The position numbers and the translations under genes were made by a program. Below the pieces are notes generated by a model, which worked only from the letters and a program-made list of their open reading frames with translations, searched no databases and was not told the origin of the DNA. 64,000 bases of DNA from the NCBI GenBank assembly GCA_026126065.1, contig JAHCJY010000002.1, forward strand, positions 558,001 through 622,000, read 5' to 3'. Positions 8,620 to 16,717 of this stretch are shown here, piece after piece (position 1 is the first letter of the stretch; each line of letters starts with the position of its first letter). The stretch is from Bauldia sp. GTDB lineage: Bacteria; Pseudomonadota; Alphaproteobacteria; Rhizobiales; Kaistiaceae.

Positions 8620-9084
8620 TCAGTCGATGTCGGTGATGCGCGTCCGGTTGGTGCTGCCGGACAGACGCGTGCCGTAGTGGAGGAGTGCGATAGCAACCGC
8701 CAGGATCAGAACCGCACCGGTCAGCACCACGATGCGGAGGTCGCTCAGTTCCTCCACCTGGACCAGCGTCCGGGTGATGACGGTGATCGCCACGAAGAGG
8801 AGAAACTCCACCGGCAGGCGGTTGGTGTGGAAGTAGATGCCCACCATCGCGCCGAGTTCGAGATAGATGAAGAGGAGGAGGATATCGTGAAGGCCCGCGT
8901 GGCCCTGCTCGATCATCTCAAGGTAGGCCGTGACCGCGGCCCACACGATAGTTCCGCCGATCACGAACAGCGCCAGCAGCTGGAACATCTTCACCAGCCA
9001 TCCGCCGATCCCGTCGGCCAGCGCATCGAACCGCCGCGCCGCCCGCCGGCTCCGCAGCACCAGTCCCTGCCCGTCGTCGCTCAT
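8620..9084 (-). CDS. PsiE-family membrane protein
   Basis: The 154-aa product has four predicted membrane helices (MFQLLALFVIGGTIVWAA, ILLLFIYLELGAMVGIY, VEFLLFVAITVITRTL, IVVLTGAVLILAVAIALL). The family landmark YLELGAMVGIYFHTNRLPVEFLLFVAIT matches phosphate-starvation-inducible PsiE proteins, whose biochemical role is unknown. The ATG at 9084 follows AAAGGGG. The gene lies downstream of ruvX on the same strand with a 170-bp gap, so cotranscription is uncertain. Confidence 0.8.
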   Translation of the reverse strand: MSDDGQGLVLRSRRAARRFDALADGIGGWLVKMFQLLALFVIGGTIVWAAVTAYLEMIEQGHAGLHDILLLFIYLELGAMVGIYFHTNRLPVEFLLFVAITVITRTLVQVEELSDLRIVVLTGAVLILAVAIALLHYGTRLSGSTNRTRITDID

Positions 9085-9254
9085 CGCCCGCACCCCTTTG
9101 TCCAGCACGGCGAGCATACACGAGCCCCGCCGCGGTGGCTCCGTCCGTGGCATGAATTGGGCGCCAGCCTGAGAGAGCCGACGCCCCGTCGTCCGGCGCG
9201 GCCTGTATCGGAACAGGATACGAGCGCCGTCCCGTCGCCACCTGGCGTTGGCCG

Positions 9255-9776
9255 TCAGCCGCTCTCGGGCTCGGCAGCCCCGAACGGGCGCATCCCCATC
9301 CGGTCGAGCGCCCCCTGCAGCACCCACGCCGCGGCGGTCTTGTCGATGAGTTCGGCGCGGCGCGCGCGGCTCCGGTCGGCGTCGATCAGCATGCGTTCCG
9401 CCGCGGCGGTTGACAGACGTTCGTCCCAGTAGGCGATCGGCAATGCCGTCCGGCCGGCAAAATTGCGGGCGAAGGCGCGCGTCGCCTGGGCGCGCGGCCC
9501 CTCGCTGCCGTCCATGTTCAGCGGCAGGCCGAGGATGAAGCCGACGGCCTCGTGCGTCGCCGCAAGGCGGACAAGCGCATCGGCGTCCGCGCCGAACTTC
9601 GTCCGCCGGACCAGCACGAGCGGCGAGCCGATGCGACGGCTGATGTCGGAGATGGCAACGCCGATCGTCTTGGTGCCGAGGTCGAGAGCGAGGAGACAGC
9701 CAATGGCCGGAAGGCTTTCGACAAAGGCGTCGATCGCGGCCGGCTCGAATGCCGGGCGCCCGGCGGCCGGCGACAT
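9255..9776 (-). CDS. ruvX: Putative pre-16S rRNA nuclease / Holliday-junction resolvase-like YqgF (RuvX)
   Basis: The 173-aa product carries the RNase H-like YqgF core: LLALDLGTKTIGVAISD with the first catalytic Asp, GFILGLPLNMDGSEG, and YWDERLSTAAAERM with the conserved Glu. Near the end, DKTAAAWVLQGALD supplies the last acidic residue. YqgF proteins process the 5' end of pre-16S rRNA and also resemble RuvC. The protein carries a 26-residue N-terminal extension (AGRPAFEPAAIDAFVESLP) before the core, a length common in alphaproteobacteria. It starts 5 bases after the stop of a small membrane-protein gene at 9782, suggesting an operon. Confidence 0.92.
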   Translation of the reverse strand: MSPAAGRPAFEPAAIDAFVESLPAIGCLLALDLGTKTIGVAISDISRRIGSPLVLVRRTKFGADADALVRLAATHEAVGFILGLPLNMDGSEGPRAQATRAFARNFAGRTALPIAYWDERLSTAAAERMLIDADRSRARRAELIDKTAAAWVLQGALDRMGMRPFGAAEPESG

Positions 9777-9781
9777 TGGCG

Positions 9782-9937
9782 CTATCGGCCCTTGCGCGCC
9801 CGCACCGCCTGCTGCGCGAGGTAAAGCGCACCACCGAGCACCGCGCCGAGGGCAATACCGATCAGGCCGTTGCCGAGGGAGTAGCCGATGGCGACGCCGA
9901 TGCCGATGCCGATCGCAATGTAGGGTCCTGGAGCCAT
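9782..9937 (-). CDS. Small glycine-zipper membrane protein (51 aa)
   Basis: A 51-codon frame encodes MAPGPYIAIGIGIGVAIGYS followed by LGNGLIGIALGAVLGGALYL and a basic tail (RARKGR). The regularly spaced Gly residues in two hydrophobic stretches are typical of glycine-zipper membrane proteins that form tight helical pairs. It ends 5 bases before ruvX on the same strand, which supports a real gene. The SD is weak, and an in-frame ATG at 9949 would add four residues. No function is known. Confidence 0.6.
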   Translation of the reverse strand: MAPGPYIAIGIGIGVAIGYSLGNGLIGIALGAVLGGALYLAQQAVRARKGR

Positions 9938-10074
9938 GGCGCGCAGCATAGCGGCCGGCGGCGGCGGTTCAAAGCCGGATCAGGAGCCGCGACAACGCGG
10001 CCGGCGCCGGGGAAATCTCGCCGCAGGGAAGACGTCGGTCGCGGCCTGACTGCGGCCGCGATCGTCAAGCAGCA

Positions 10075-10350
10075 TTATGCGCGATACTGCTGGATACGGG
10101 TCGTGCGAAGACCGGCAAGGCCGTGCTGGTCGATCGACTGCTGCCAGGAGAGGAACTCCTCAACGGTCAGCGTATAGCGGGTGCACGCCTCTTCGAGGCT
10201 GAGCAGCCCGCCGCGTACCGCGGCCACGACCTCGGCCTTCCGCCTGATCACCCAGCGCTTGGTATTGCGCGGTGGCAGATCGGCGATCGTCAGCGGACTG
10301 CCGTCCGGTCCGATCACATATTTGACCCGCGGGCGGATCTGTTCGGTCAT
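10075..10350 (-). CDS. sciP: CtrA inhibitor SciP (DUF1153)
   Basis: SciP is a small helix-turn-helix protein that binds CtrA and blocks transcription of CtrA-activated genes early in the alphaproteobacterial cell cycle. The 91-aa product is a full-length match in style: IRPRVKYVIGPDGSPLTIAD, NTKRWVIRRKAEVVAAVRGG, LLSLEEACTRYTLTVEEF and GLAGLRTTRIQQYR. The family is strongly conserved in alphaproteobacteria, so identification is firm. A CtrA-like box sits 61-75 bases upstream of the start, consistent with the known control of sciP by CtrA in Caulobacter. It lies about 28 kb from ctrA in this window and is monocistronic. Confidence 0.95.
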   Translation of the reverse strand: MTEQIRPRVKYVIGPDGSPLTIADLPPRNTKRWVIRRKAEVVAAVRGGLLSLEEACTRYTLTVEEFLSWQQSIDQHGLAGLRTTRIQQYRA

Positions 10351-10410
10351 GCTACACTCGCAAACACACAGGCAGACCAGTTACAACGCCAAGACCCTAG
10401 GCGAGCCGCC

Positions 10411-10425
10411 TTAAAACTCCGCTAA
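10411..10425 (-). promoter_or_regulatory. Candidate CtrA box upstream of sciP
   Basis: The sequence TTAA-AACTCCG-CTAA matches the CtrA layout TTAA-N7-TTAA except for one base in the second half. It lies in the 301-bp interval between sciP and mnmA, 61-75 bases upstream of the sciP ATG. No other element was recognised in that interval (10351-10651). Confidence 0.45.
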
Positions 10426-10651
10426 ACGCATGGAAACAAATCGGTAAGACCTGTTAGCGAAGCCTTCAAGGATGTGGCTGCTTCGTGCCCGGCATCCTGC
10501 AACTGTTCTTGCAATACGCGGCACGATGACTTGCATCGCACGCGGCCGCCCCACGTCCGGGTCGGGCGTCGATTCAACGGAGCGCTGCGTGGCAACTAGG
10601 CCCTTTGACCAAAGGCGATTTCAGGCCCATATCGGTGAGGATCGGTCGCCC

Positions 10652-11845
10652 ATGCTCAATTCACTCGACATCCCAAAGCCCCCGCACGAGACGCGCGTCG
10701 TCGTGGCCATGTCCGGCGGCGTCGACTCCTCGGTCGTCGCCGGGCTCCTGAAGCGCGAGGGGTATGACGTCGTCGGCGTTACCCTCCAGCTCTACGACCA
10801 TGGCGCGGCGACGCACCGCAAGGGCGCGTGCTGCGCCGGGCAGGACATCCACGATGCCCGCCGCGTGGCGGAAATGCTGGCCATCCCGCACTACGTCCTC
10901 GATTACGAAGAGCGCTTCCGCTCCGCGGTGATCGAGCGCTTCGCCGACAGCTACGTCGCCGGCAAGACGCCCGTGCCCTGCGTCGCCTGCAACCAGACGG
11001 TCAAGTTCGCCGACCTTCTCGGCACCGCCCGCGAGCTTGGCGCGGACGTGCTGGCCACCGGACACTACATCTGTTCCCGTCCGCTCCCCGACGGCCGGCG
11101 CGGCATGTTCCGCCCGGTCGACCTGTCGCGCGACCAGAGCTACTTCCTTTTCGGCACCACCGACGAGCAGCTCGCGATGCTGCGCTTTCCGCTCGGCGGC
11201 ATGACCAAGCCCGAGGTACGGCAGGCGGCGCGCGATTTTGGCCTCATCGTCGCGGAGAAGGATGACAGCCAGGACATCTGCTTCGTCCCGGACGGGCGCT
11301 ATTCCGACGTCATCGAAAAGCTCCGGCCCGGCGCATCTCCCGCGGGCGACATCGTTCACCTCGACGGCCGCGTCCTTGGTCGCCATGACGGCGTGATTCA
11401 CTTCACCGTCGGCCAGCGCCGCGGCCTTGGCGTCGCTGCCGCCGAGCCGCTCTATGTCGTCCACCTCGATCCTGCCGCGCGACGGGTCGTGGTCGGCCCT
11501 CGCTCGGCGCTCCTCACGCAGGAACTCGTCCTGTCCGGCGTCAACTGGCTCGGCGATGTGCCGCTCGACCGCGCGCCGCAAGGTGTGGAGGTCGTGGCGC
11601 GCATCCGGTCGAGCCGCCCGCCCCGCCCGGCCCGCGTCTTCGTCCGCGACGGCGTCGTGCGGGTCGAACTCGCCGAAGGCGAGAACGGCGTGGCGCCCGG
11701 CCAGGCCTGCGTCTTCTACGATGGCGCGGGCCCCGGCGCGCGTCTTCTCGGCGGCGGTTTCATCGCGCGCGCCGAACACAATCGTGAGGCGGAAGCCGCG
11801 CTCGGGCGCCTTGCCGGACTCCCCGTTTCGCCGGTGGCGGCCTGA
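10652..11845 (+). CDS. mnmA: tRNA-specific 2-thiouridylase MnmA
   Basis: MnmA puts sulfur on U34 of tRNAs for Lys, Glu and Gln. The 397-aa product has the PP-loop [17 protein letters not shown] near residue 20, the first catalytic Cys in [29 protein letters not shown], the second Cys in [10 protein letters not shown], and the C-terminal barrel with [10 protein letters not shown]. The start [22 protein letters not shown] is typical of rhizobial MnmA; GTGAGGATC precedes the ATG by about 11 bases. Much longer in-frame starts from 10472 lack coding character. It diverges from sciP and is followed 23 bases later by a reductase-fold gene. Confidence 0.95.
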   Translation: MLNSLDIPKPPHETRVVVAMSGGVDSSVVAGLLKREGYDVVGVTLQLYDHGAATHRKGACCAGQDIHDARRVAEMLAIPHYVLDYEERFRSAVIERFADSYVAGKTPVPCVACNQTVKFADLLGTARELGADVLATGHYICSRPLPDGRRGMFRPVDLSRDQSYFLFGTTDEQLAMLRFPLGGMTKPEVRQAARDFGLIVAEKDDSQDICFVPDGRYSDVIEKLRPGASPAGDIVHLDGRVLGRHDGVIHFTVGQRRGLGVAAAEPLYVVHLDPAARRVVVGPRSALLTQELVLSGVNWLGDVPLDRAPQGVEVVARIRSSRPPRPARVFVRDGVVRVELAEGENGVAPGQACVFYDGAGPGARLLGGGFIARAEHNREAEAALGRLAGLPVSPVAA

Positions 11846-11868
11846 CCCATCGCTTGACGGAGCAGGCG

Positions 11869-12435
11869 ATGCGGCGGCTCAGCGTCTTCAACAACGTCTC
11901 GCTCGACGGCTATTTCACCAGCGCGACCAGTAGCGTCGACTGGGCATACCAAGCCGACGACCTCGAATGGAACGCCTTCATCCGCGACAACGCGAAGGCG
12001 AGCGGATCCATCGTGCTGGGCCGCATCACCTATGAGATGATGGTGGCGTGGTGGCCGACCGCGGCGGCCAAGGCCGCCGACCCGGCGGTTGCCGAGGGCA
12101 TGAACGGCTCGGAGAAGATCGTCTTCTCCCGGACGCTGCGGCGGACGACCTGGAGCAACACCCGCTTCGTCGCCGACGACCCGGCCTCGGCCATGCGCGG
12201 CCTGAAGAACGCGGCCGGCGGCGACATGGTCATCCTCGGCAGCGGCACGATCGTCGCGCAACTTGCCGACGCCGACCTCATCGACACTTACCAGCTCGTG
12301 GTCAACCCGGTGGTGCTCGGCGCCGGGCGCAGCATGTTCGAGGGCGTCAACGGGCCGCTGCGTCTCCGCCTCGCCGAGACGCGCACGTTTCGCAACGGCA
12401 AGGTCGTCATGACCTATGCGCGCGAGCACGACTAG
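11869..12435 (+). CDS. Dihydrofolate-reductase family protein (RibD C-terminal fold)
   Basis: The 188-aa product opens with RRLSVFNNVSLDGYF and continues with SGSIVLGRITYEMMVAWWP, EKIVFSRTLRRTTWSNT, GGDMVILGSGTIVAQLADA, LIDTYQLVVNPVVLGAGRSMF and a closing NGKVVMTYARE. This is the pattern of the NADPH-binding DHFR/RibD_C family. Members reduce varied small substrates and most are uncharacterised. The ATG at 11869 has GGAG seven bases upstream; a TTG 15 bases earlier is a weaker alternative. It follows mnmA closely on the same strand, but no functional link is apparent. Confidence 0.85.
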   Translation: MRRLSVFNNVSLDGYFTSATSSVDWAYQADDLEWNAFIRDNAKASGSIVLGRITYEMMVAWWPTAAAKAADPAVAEGMNGSEKIVFSRTLRRTTWSNTRFVADDPASAMRGLKNAAGGDMVILGSGTIVAQLADADLIDTYQLVVNPVVLGAGRSMFEGVNGPLRLRLAETRTFRNGKVVMTYAREHD

Positions 12436-12527
12436 GAGGACGGGGCGATTCCACGGCTTGTCCGGCGGGCGGTTTGTCCCTACCTCGGTCCGGCGCTGCC
12501 GTTGGCAAGCTATGGGAAAGCTGCCCG

Positions 12528-13184
12528 ATGACCGACCCGTCCACGTCCGCCCACGCCCCGAGCCCCCTCGACGAGGCGTCCGTCCGACGGGCCTATTCAC
12601 GCTGGGCGCCGATCTACGACGCCGTCTTTGCCCTCCCATTCTTCACCGGCCGGCGCGCCGTGGCGCGGCTCATCAACCGGATGCCGCCGGGGCGCGTGCT
12701 CGAGGCCGGCGTCGGCACCGGCATGGCGCTGCCGCTCTACGACCGCCGGCACGAGATCCACGGCATCGACCTGTCGCCCGAGATGCTGGCGAAGGCCCGC
12801 ACCCGCGTCGCCCGGAAGCGGCTCGACAACGTCGCCTCGATCCAGGAGATGGACGCCGGCGAACTCGACTTCCCGGCCCGGCATTTCGATGCCGTGATCG
12901 CGATGTATGTGATGACCGTCGTGCCGGATCCCGAGAAGGTGATGGCGGAGTTCGTCCGCGTCTCCCGCCCCGGCGCCAGCCTGATCGTCATCGGTCACTT
13001 CGCTTCGACCGGGGGCCTTTACGCCTGGTTCGAACGGCGCCTTGCGAAATACGCCGCCCGCATCGGCTGGAACCCGGACTTCCCGGTCTCGCGGCTGACC
13101 AACCGGACCGACCTGCGTCTGAAGAGCAGCCGCAAGCTCGGCCCGCTATGGCTGTTCACGCTGCTCGAGTTCGAGCGGGTGTAG
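12528..13184 (+). CDS. pmtA: Phosphatidylethanolamine N-methyltransferase, rhizobial PmtA type
   Basis: PmtA methylates phosphatidylethanolamine with S-adenosylmethionine to make phosphatidylcholine in many alphaproteobacteria. The 218-aa product has YSRWAPIYDAVFALPFFTGR, typical of the family, then the SAM motif VLEAGVGTGMALPLY, the acidic loop GIDLSPEMLAKAR and the post-core motif DAVIAMYVMTVVPDPEKVM. C-terminal RLTNRTDLRLKSSRKLGP and LWLFTLLEFER fit PmtA. The ATG at 12528 was chosen for this N-terminus. A general class I methyltransferase is the alternative, but the YDAVF start argues for PmtA. Confidence 0.85.
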   Translation: MTDPSTSAHAPSPLDEASVRRAYSRWAPIYDAVFALPFFTGRRAVARLINRMPPGRVLEAGVGTGMALPLYDRRHEIHGIDLSPEMLAKARTRVARKRLDNVASIQEMDAGELDFPARHFDAVIAMYVMTVVPDPEKVMAEFVRVSRPGASLIVIGHFASTGGLYAWFERRLAKYAARIGWNPDFPVSRLTNRTDLRLKSSRKLGPLWLFTLLEFERV

Positions 13185-13203
13185 GGGGCGGCGTTGCGGT
13201 CGC

Positions 13204-14034
13204 TCATCGCGCGATACCCGCCTCGCGAAGCGTCGCAATGTCCGGGAACACGAAATCCTCTTCGCGGAGCGCGATGTCAGCCGGCGACACCGGCGCGGCA
13301 CGAAAATCGGCTTCGTGGATGGTAGGAAGTGGCGCTGGGAACGGCAGGCCGAGGGACGCGAAGTAGTCTTCGTACTTGAACATCGCCTGCTTGGCCGGCC
13401 GCACCATCACGCAGGGCCGGTTCAGGGCGTGCGCGAAGATGATCCCGTGCAGGGACGAAGCGTACACGAGCTCCGCGCCAAGGATGGCTTCGCCCAGGCG
13501 CGTGGCCGTGGTGTCCACGTCGACCAGCCTGATCGAGGGCGGCATGTTCTTCGCGTGCGCCAGGCGCTCGCGATGATGCGGGATGAAGATGACCCCCCTT
13601 GGTGCGGCGTGTGCCCTGCCGGACATCGTGAAGCGGATCATGAGGCCTGGGTCGAGCAGGAACCGGACCTCGCCGAGATCATGCCCCGCGGCCTTGAAGG
13701 CGTCGTAGGTCTTCGGCCCGCGAAGGCCCCAGATCCGAAGCGGAACCGACGACGGTGGCACCTGACCCTCCACACTCTGGAGCCCGGGTCCGGCGAGGAC
13801 GTCGCCTTCTCGCGCCCGGTGCGCGATCGAGCCTACGACCAGGAGGCGCTTTCCCGCCGTTTCATCGTTCACCGCCGGCAAGCCATAACGACGCCGGATG
13901 ATGTCGGGGCCGAACAGGTCGCCGGCATTGCCGGTGACGAAATTCCTGCCCGTGTCCTGCCCGACCAGCCGGCGCCACGCCAGCCGGGGTCGCGAGATGA
14001 TCCGGTCGTGCCAGTAATAGGTCCTGATCCTCAA
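13204..14034 (-). CDS. Polysaccharide pyruvyl transferase family protein
   Basis: The family transfers pyruvate ketals to sugars of exopolysaccharides or wall polymers (CsaB-like). The product (276 aa from TTG 14034) begins with RIRTYYWHDRI, then GRNFVTGNAGDLFGPDIIRR and LLVVGSIAH. It continues with the central WGLRGPKTYDAFKAAG and the C-terminal AELVYASSLHGIIFAHALNRP, the SSLHG motif being typical of pyruvyl transferases. The start is uncertain: TTG 14034 has AGGGA upstream and matches the family N-terminus, while TTG 14079 adds 15 Arg/Pro-rich residues. It follows the glycosyltransferase at 14093 on the same strand, so the two probably act on one surface polysaccharide. Confidence 0.8.
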   Translation of the reverse strand: MRIRTYYWHDRIISRPRLAWRRLVGQDTGRNFVTGNAGDLFGPDIIRRRYGLPAVNDETAGKRLLVVGSIAHRAREGDVLAGPGLQSVEGQVPPSSVPLRIWGLRGPKTYDAFKAAGHDLGEVRFLLDPGLMIRFTMSGRAHAAPRGVIFIPHHRERLAHAKNMPPSIRLVDVDTTATRLGEAILGAELVYASSLHGIIFAHALNRPCVMVRPAKQAMFKYEDYFASLGLPFPAPLPTIHEADFRAAPVSPADIALREEDFVFPDIATLREAGIAR

Positions 14035-14092
14035 GCGCGCGGGCGTCCCTGCTGCAGGCGCGCTCCGCCGCGATGGCAAGCCAGCGGACCGG

Positions 14093-14842
14093 TCATCGGC
14101 GCGCCGGCCGCAAGGTCGGGAGCATCTGCCTGAGGGCGCTTACGCCGATCCCCCACAGGTCCGACGCAACCTCGCGTGCGGGGCGGAGCCGGCGGTACTT
14201 CCAGACGAAGCGGGCACGCCGGGCGCGGTGCTGCCGGAGGCGGGAACCGCGGTGGTTGCGCAGGATCGCGACCGCGTCCGGCGCGCACCCGATGCGCTCG
14301 CCGGCCAGCAGCGCCTCGAGCGCCAGCGCACGGTCCTCGGCATAGCGCAGGCGCTCGTCGAACCCGCCGATCCGGGCGAACAGCGCGGCCTCGATATAAA
14401 GGTTCTGGCCGCCGGTGCAGGGGTTGCGGCGCAGCAGCACGGCAACGGTCATCCGGTCCGGTCGCGGTGTCTTGTGCGGCGTCACCACGCCGTCGTCCGA
14501 CTGGTCCTTGCGGCCATAGACGATACGGAAACCGCCCTCTTCCGCCACGCGTGCCGCCTCACGAAGGAAGCCGGGCTCCCACCAGTCGTCGTCGTCGAGG
14601 AAGGCGAGATGCGTGCCGCGCGCGACCGCCGCGCCCGCGTTCCGCGCCCGTGACGGCCCGACACGCGGCGGAAGCCGGACCAGGGTCACACCCTGCGGCA
14701 ATCGGGCCGGATCGACTGGCGTGCGGCCATTGTCCATCACCAGAATCTCCGAGGGCTGAAGCGTCTGCGCCAGCACTGAATCGAGTGCGGCACCGAGATA
14801 TTCCATCGGCCGATCGGCGGTAGGGATGATGACGCTGATCAT
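14093..14842 (-). CDS. Family 2 glycosyltransferase
   Basis: The 249-aa product has the GT-A fold signature of family 2 enzymes. It starts ISVIIPTADRPMEYLGAALDS, continues VGPSRARNAGAAVARG, and carries the acidic metal/nucleotide-sugar site FLDDDDWWEPG near residue 100. A C-terminal GGFDERLRYAEDRALALE supplies the usual ED base region. The last 50 residues are Arg-rich (RLRQHRARRARFVWKYRRLR) and may contact the membrane. The ATG at 14842 starts exactly at the conserved beta strand. The gene is upstream of the pyruvyl transferase and divergent from a second glycosyltransferase-like gene at 15010, forming a small surface-polysaccharide patch. Donor and acceptor are unknown. Confidence 0.88.
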   Translation of the reverse strand: MISVIIPTADRPMEYLGAALDSVLAQTLQPSEILVMDNGRTPVDPARLPQGVTLVRLPPRVGPSRARNAGAAVARGTHLAFLDDDDWWEPGFLREAARVAEEGGFRIVYGRKDQSDDGVVTPHKTPRPDRMTVAVLLRRNPCTGGQNLYIEAALFARIGGFDERLRYAEDRALALEALLAGERIGCAPDAVAILRNHRGSRLRQHRARRARFVWKYRRLRPAREVASDLWGIGVSALRQMLPTLRPARR

Positions 14843-15009
14843 TCGCTGGACGCCGGAAGAGCGGAGCCGGAACGCGCTGGAGGATGCCCGATATCCCGGG
14901 AGGTGAACAGCGTTGCCGGTGCCCTTCGATCGGGGCGATGGCACCTTGCCTTGCTGCGGCAACGCCGGGATTGCTACGCTGCGAACACCAAACAGTGGAA
15001 GGCGCGGCG

Positions 15010-15669
15010 ATGCAGCATCGCGTGGTTTGCTTGGCGACCGGGCCCTACCTCACGACCTGGGCCGACTGCATTGCCACACATCGCCCCTACTGCGACCGCC
15101 ACCTCTACCGCTACGACCTGATCGACCGCGAGACCGGTCCGCTGCACGCCAAGTGGCAGAAATTGGCGCACTGCCGCGACGCACTCGAAGCCGGCAGTGG
15201 CCACATCCTTCTGATTGATGCCGATGCCAGGATCAACCCGCCCGCTCCGCCCTTCCACGCTGTGGTCGATGCCACGCCGGAAGCGGACATCCTGTGCGTG
15301 CTGGGCCGGTCGGGGCGCCCCAACAGCGGCATGATCATGTTCCGCGGCGGCGCGGGCTCGGTCGCGGCAAAGTTCCTTGCAGCCTGCATCGACGCCCGCG
15401 ACACGGCGGTCCCGCCGGAGGATTTCGTCACGGCGGAAGGCGAGAACGGTCATTTCATCCACTTCCTCAAGAGGGAGCCGTTCGCGAGCCGGCTCGGCCT
15501 CCTGCCGCTGACCTGGAACAACACGCGGCCGCCGCCGAGCCCTGCGGACTACGTCACGCACTACGCCGGCAAGCCGATGCGGATGATCCTGCCGCCGGAT
15601 CATCCCGGCTACCGCCCGCCGAAGATCAAGGGCGCCAAGGCCCGGCGCATGGCACCAACGGCGTCGTGA
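15010..15669 (+). CDS. Putative glycosyltransferase with GT-A-like DxD motif
   Basis: The 219-aa product begins HRVVCLATGPYLTTWADC and includes YRYDLIDRETGPLHAKWQKL and HILLIDADARINPP. This resembles the DxD region of nucleotide-diphospho-sugar transferases of the GMA12/MNN10 type, where a kinase-like WxK segment precedes LxxDxDxxI. The NSGMIMFRGG segment and PEDFVTAEGENGHF also fit. SD GGAAGG lies 8 bases before ATG 15010. It diverges from the GT2/pyruvyl transferase pair and is followed by mepA. The assignment rests on the DxD layout and context; substrate is unknown. Confidence 0.65.
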   Translation: MQHRVVCLATGPYLTTWADCIATHRPYCDRHLYRYDLIDRETGPLHAKWQKLAHCRDALEAGSGHILLIDADARINPPAPPFHAVVDATPEADILCVLGRSGRPNSGMIMFRGGAGSVAAKFLAACIDARDTAVPPEDFVTAEGENGHFIHFLKREPFASRLGLLPLTWNNTRPPPSPADYVTHYAGKPMRMILPPDHPGYRPPKIKGAKARRMAPTAS

Positions 15670-15733
15670 CGCGCGGCTGGCGGTCGACCGCGCCGGTCCC
15701 ATTTGTGACGAACTTGCCTGCGATGGACGCGGG

Positions 15734-16642
15734 ATGCGCCGGCTCCCAACGCTTCCCGCCACCGCCTTCGTCCTCGCCGCGACCGCCGCCGCGGCGCAGA
15801 ACGCCACGCCCGCGCGCGACCTCTTTGGCGCTGCGGCGACGCCGGCGCCCATGAACACGATGGCGATCGGCGGCTACTCGGCCGGCTGCCTTGCCGGCGG
15901 GGCGCAGCTCGCGGCCGACGGGCCGAACTGGCAGGCGATGCGACCGGCGCGGAACCGCGCCTTCGGCCACACCGACACGATCGCCTTCATCGAGCGCCTC
16001 TCCGCGGACGCTGCGCGCATCGCCGGCTGGCCCGGCCTCCTCGTGGGTGACATCAGCCAGCCGCGCGGTGGCCCGGCGGCGGGCGGCCATGTCAGCCACC
16101 AGACCGGGCTCGACGTCGACATCTGGTTCATGCCGATGCCGGACTATCGCCTGAGCGCGGCGGAGCGCACCAATCTCAGCGCCATCTCGCTGCTCCGTCC
16201 CGGCACACTCGAGGTCGATCCCGCGCGCTGGGACGACCGCCTGCCCGGCCTCCTTCGCATCGCCGCGACCGATCCGGCCGTGGCGCGCATCTTCGTCCAT
16301 CCCGGCATCAAGGCGCGGCTGTGCGAGGTAGCCGGCGCGGACAGCGCCTGGCTGCGCACGATCCGCCCCTGGTATGGCCACGAGTACCACTTCCACGTGC
16401 GCCTCGCCTGCCCCGAAGGCGAGGCGACCTGCATTCCGCAGGACGCGATCCCCGAAGGGGACGGCTGCGGCGCCGAACTCGCCTGGTGGCTCGGCCCCGA
16501 GCCGTGGCAACCGGCCGACCCGCCGACCCCACCGGCAGCCCCCCTCACGCTGGCTGACCTGCCGCCCGCCTGCGCCACCGTGCTTGCCGCCGGCGGCGCG
16601 CCCGTGGTGGATCCGCCGCTGCCGCGGATCCCGCCGCGCTAG
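15734..16642 (+). CDS. mepA: Penicillin-insensitive murein endopeptidase MepA
   Basis: MepA is a periplasmic LAS-family zinc enzyme that cuts D-Ala-meso-DAP crosslinks in peptidoglycan. The 302-aa product has an N-terminal signal peptide (ATAFVLAATAAAAQ), the GDISQPRGGPAAGGHVSHQTG region, and the zinc motif HVSHQTGLDVDIWF. A second His motif follows at WYGHEYHFHVRLACP. Several Cys residues (CLAGG, CEVAG, CPEG, CIPQ, CGAE) are consistent with the disulfides of this family. The Pro-rich C-terminus extends beyond the core. It is transcribed with the surface-polysaccharide patch but need not be functionally linked. Confidence 0.93.
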   Translation: MRRLPTLPATAFVLAATAAAAQNATPARDLFGAAATPAPMNTMAIGGYSAGCLAGGAQLAADGPNWQAMRPARNRAFGHTDTIAFIERLSADAARIAGWPGLLVGDISQPRGGPAAGGHVSHQTGLDVDIWFMPMPDYRLSAAERTNLSAISLLRPGTLEVDPARWDDRLPGLLRIAATDPAVARIFVHPGIKARLCEVAGADSAWLRTIRPWYGHEYHFHVRLACPEGEATCIPQDAIPEGDGCGAELAWWLGPEPWQPADPPTPPAAPLTLADLPPACATVLAAGGAPVVDPPLPRIPPR

Positions 16643-16717
16643 GGGGCGGCGGAATGGATCATTGCTCGTCGAGGTGGTAGCGAAGCCGATCATGAAGGCT
16701 CCGGAAGCGGCGGGAAG

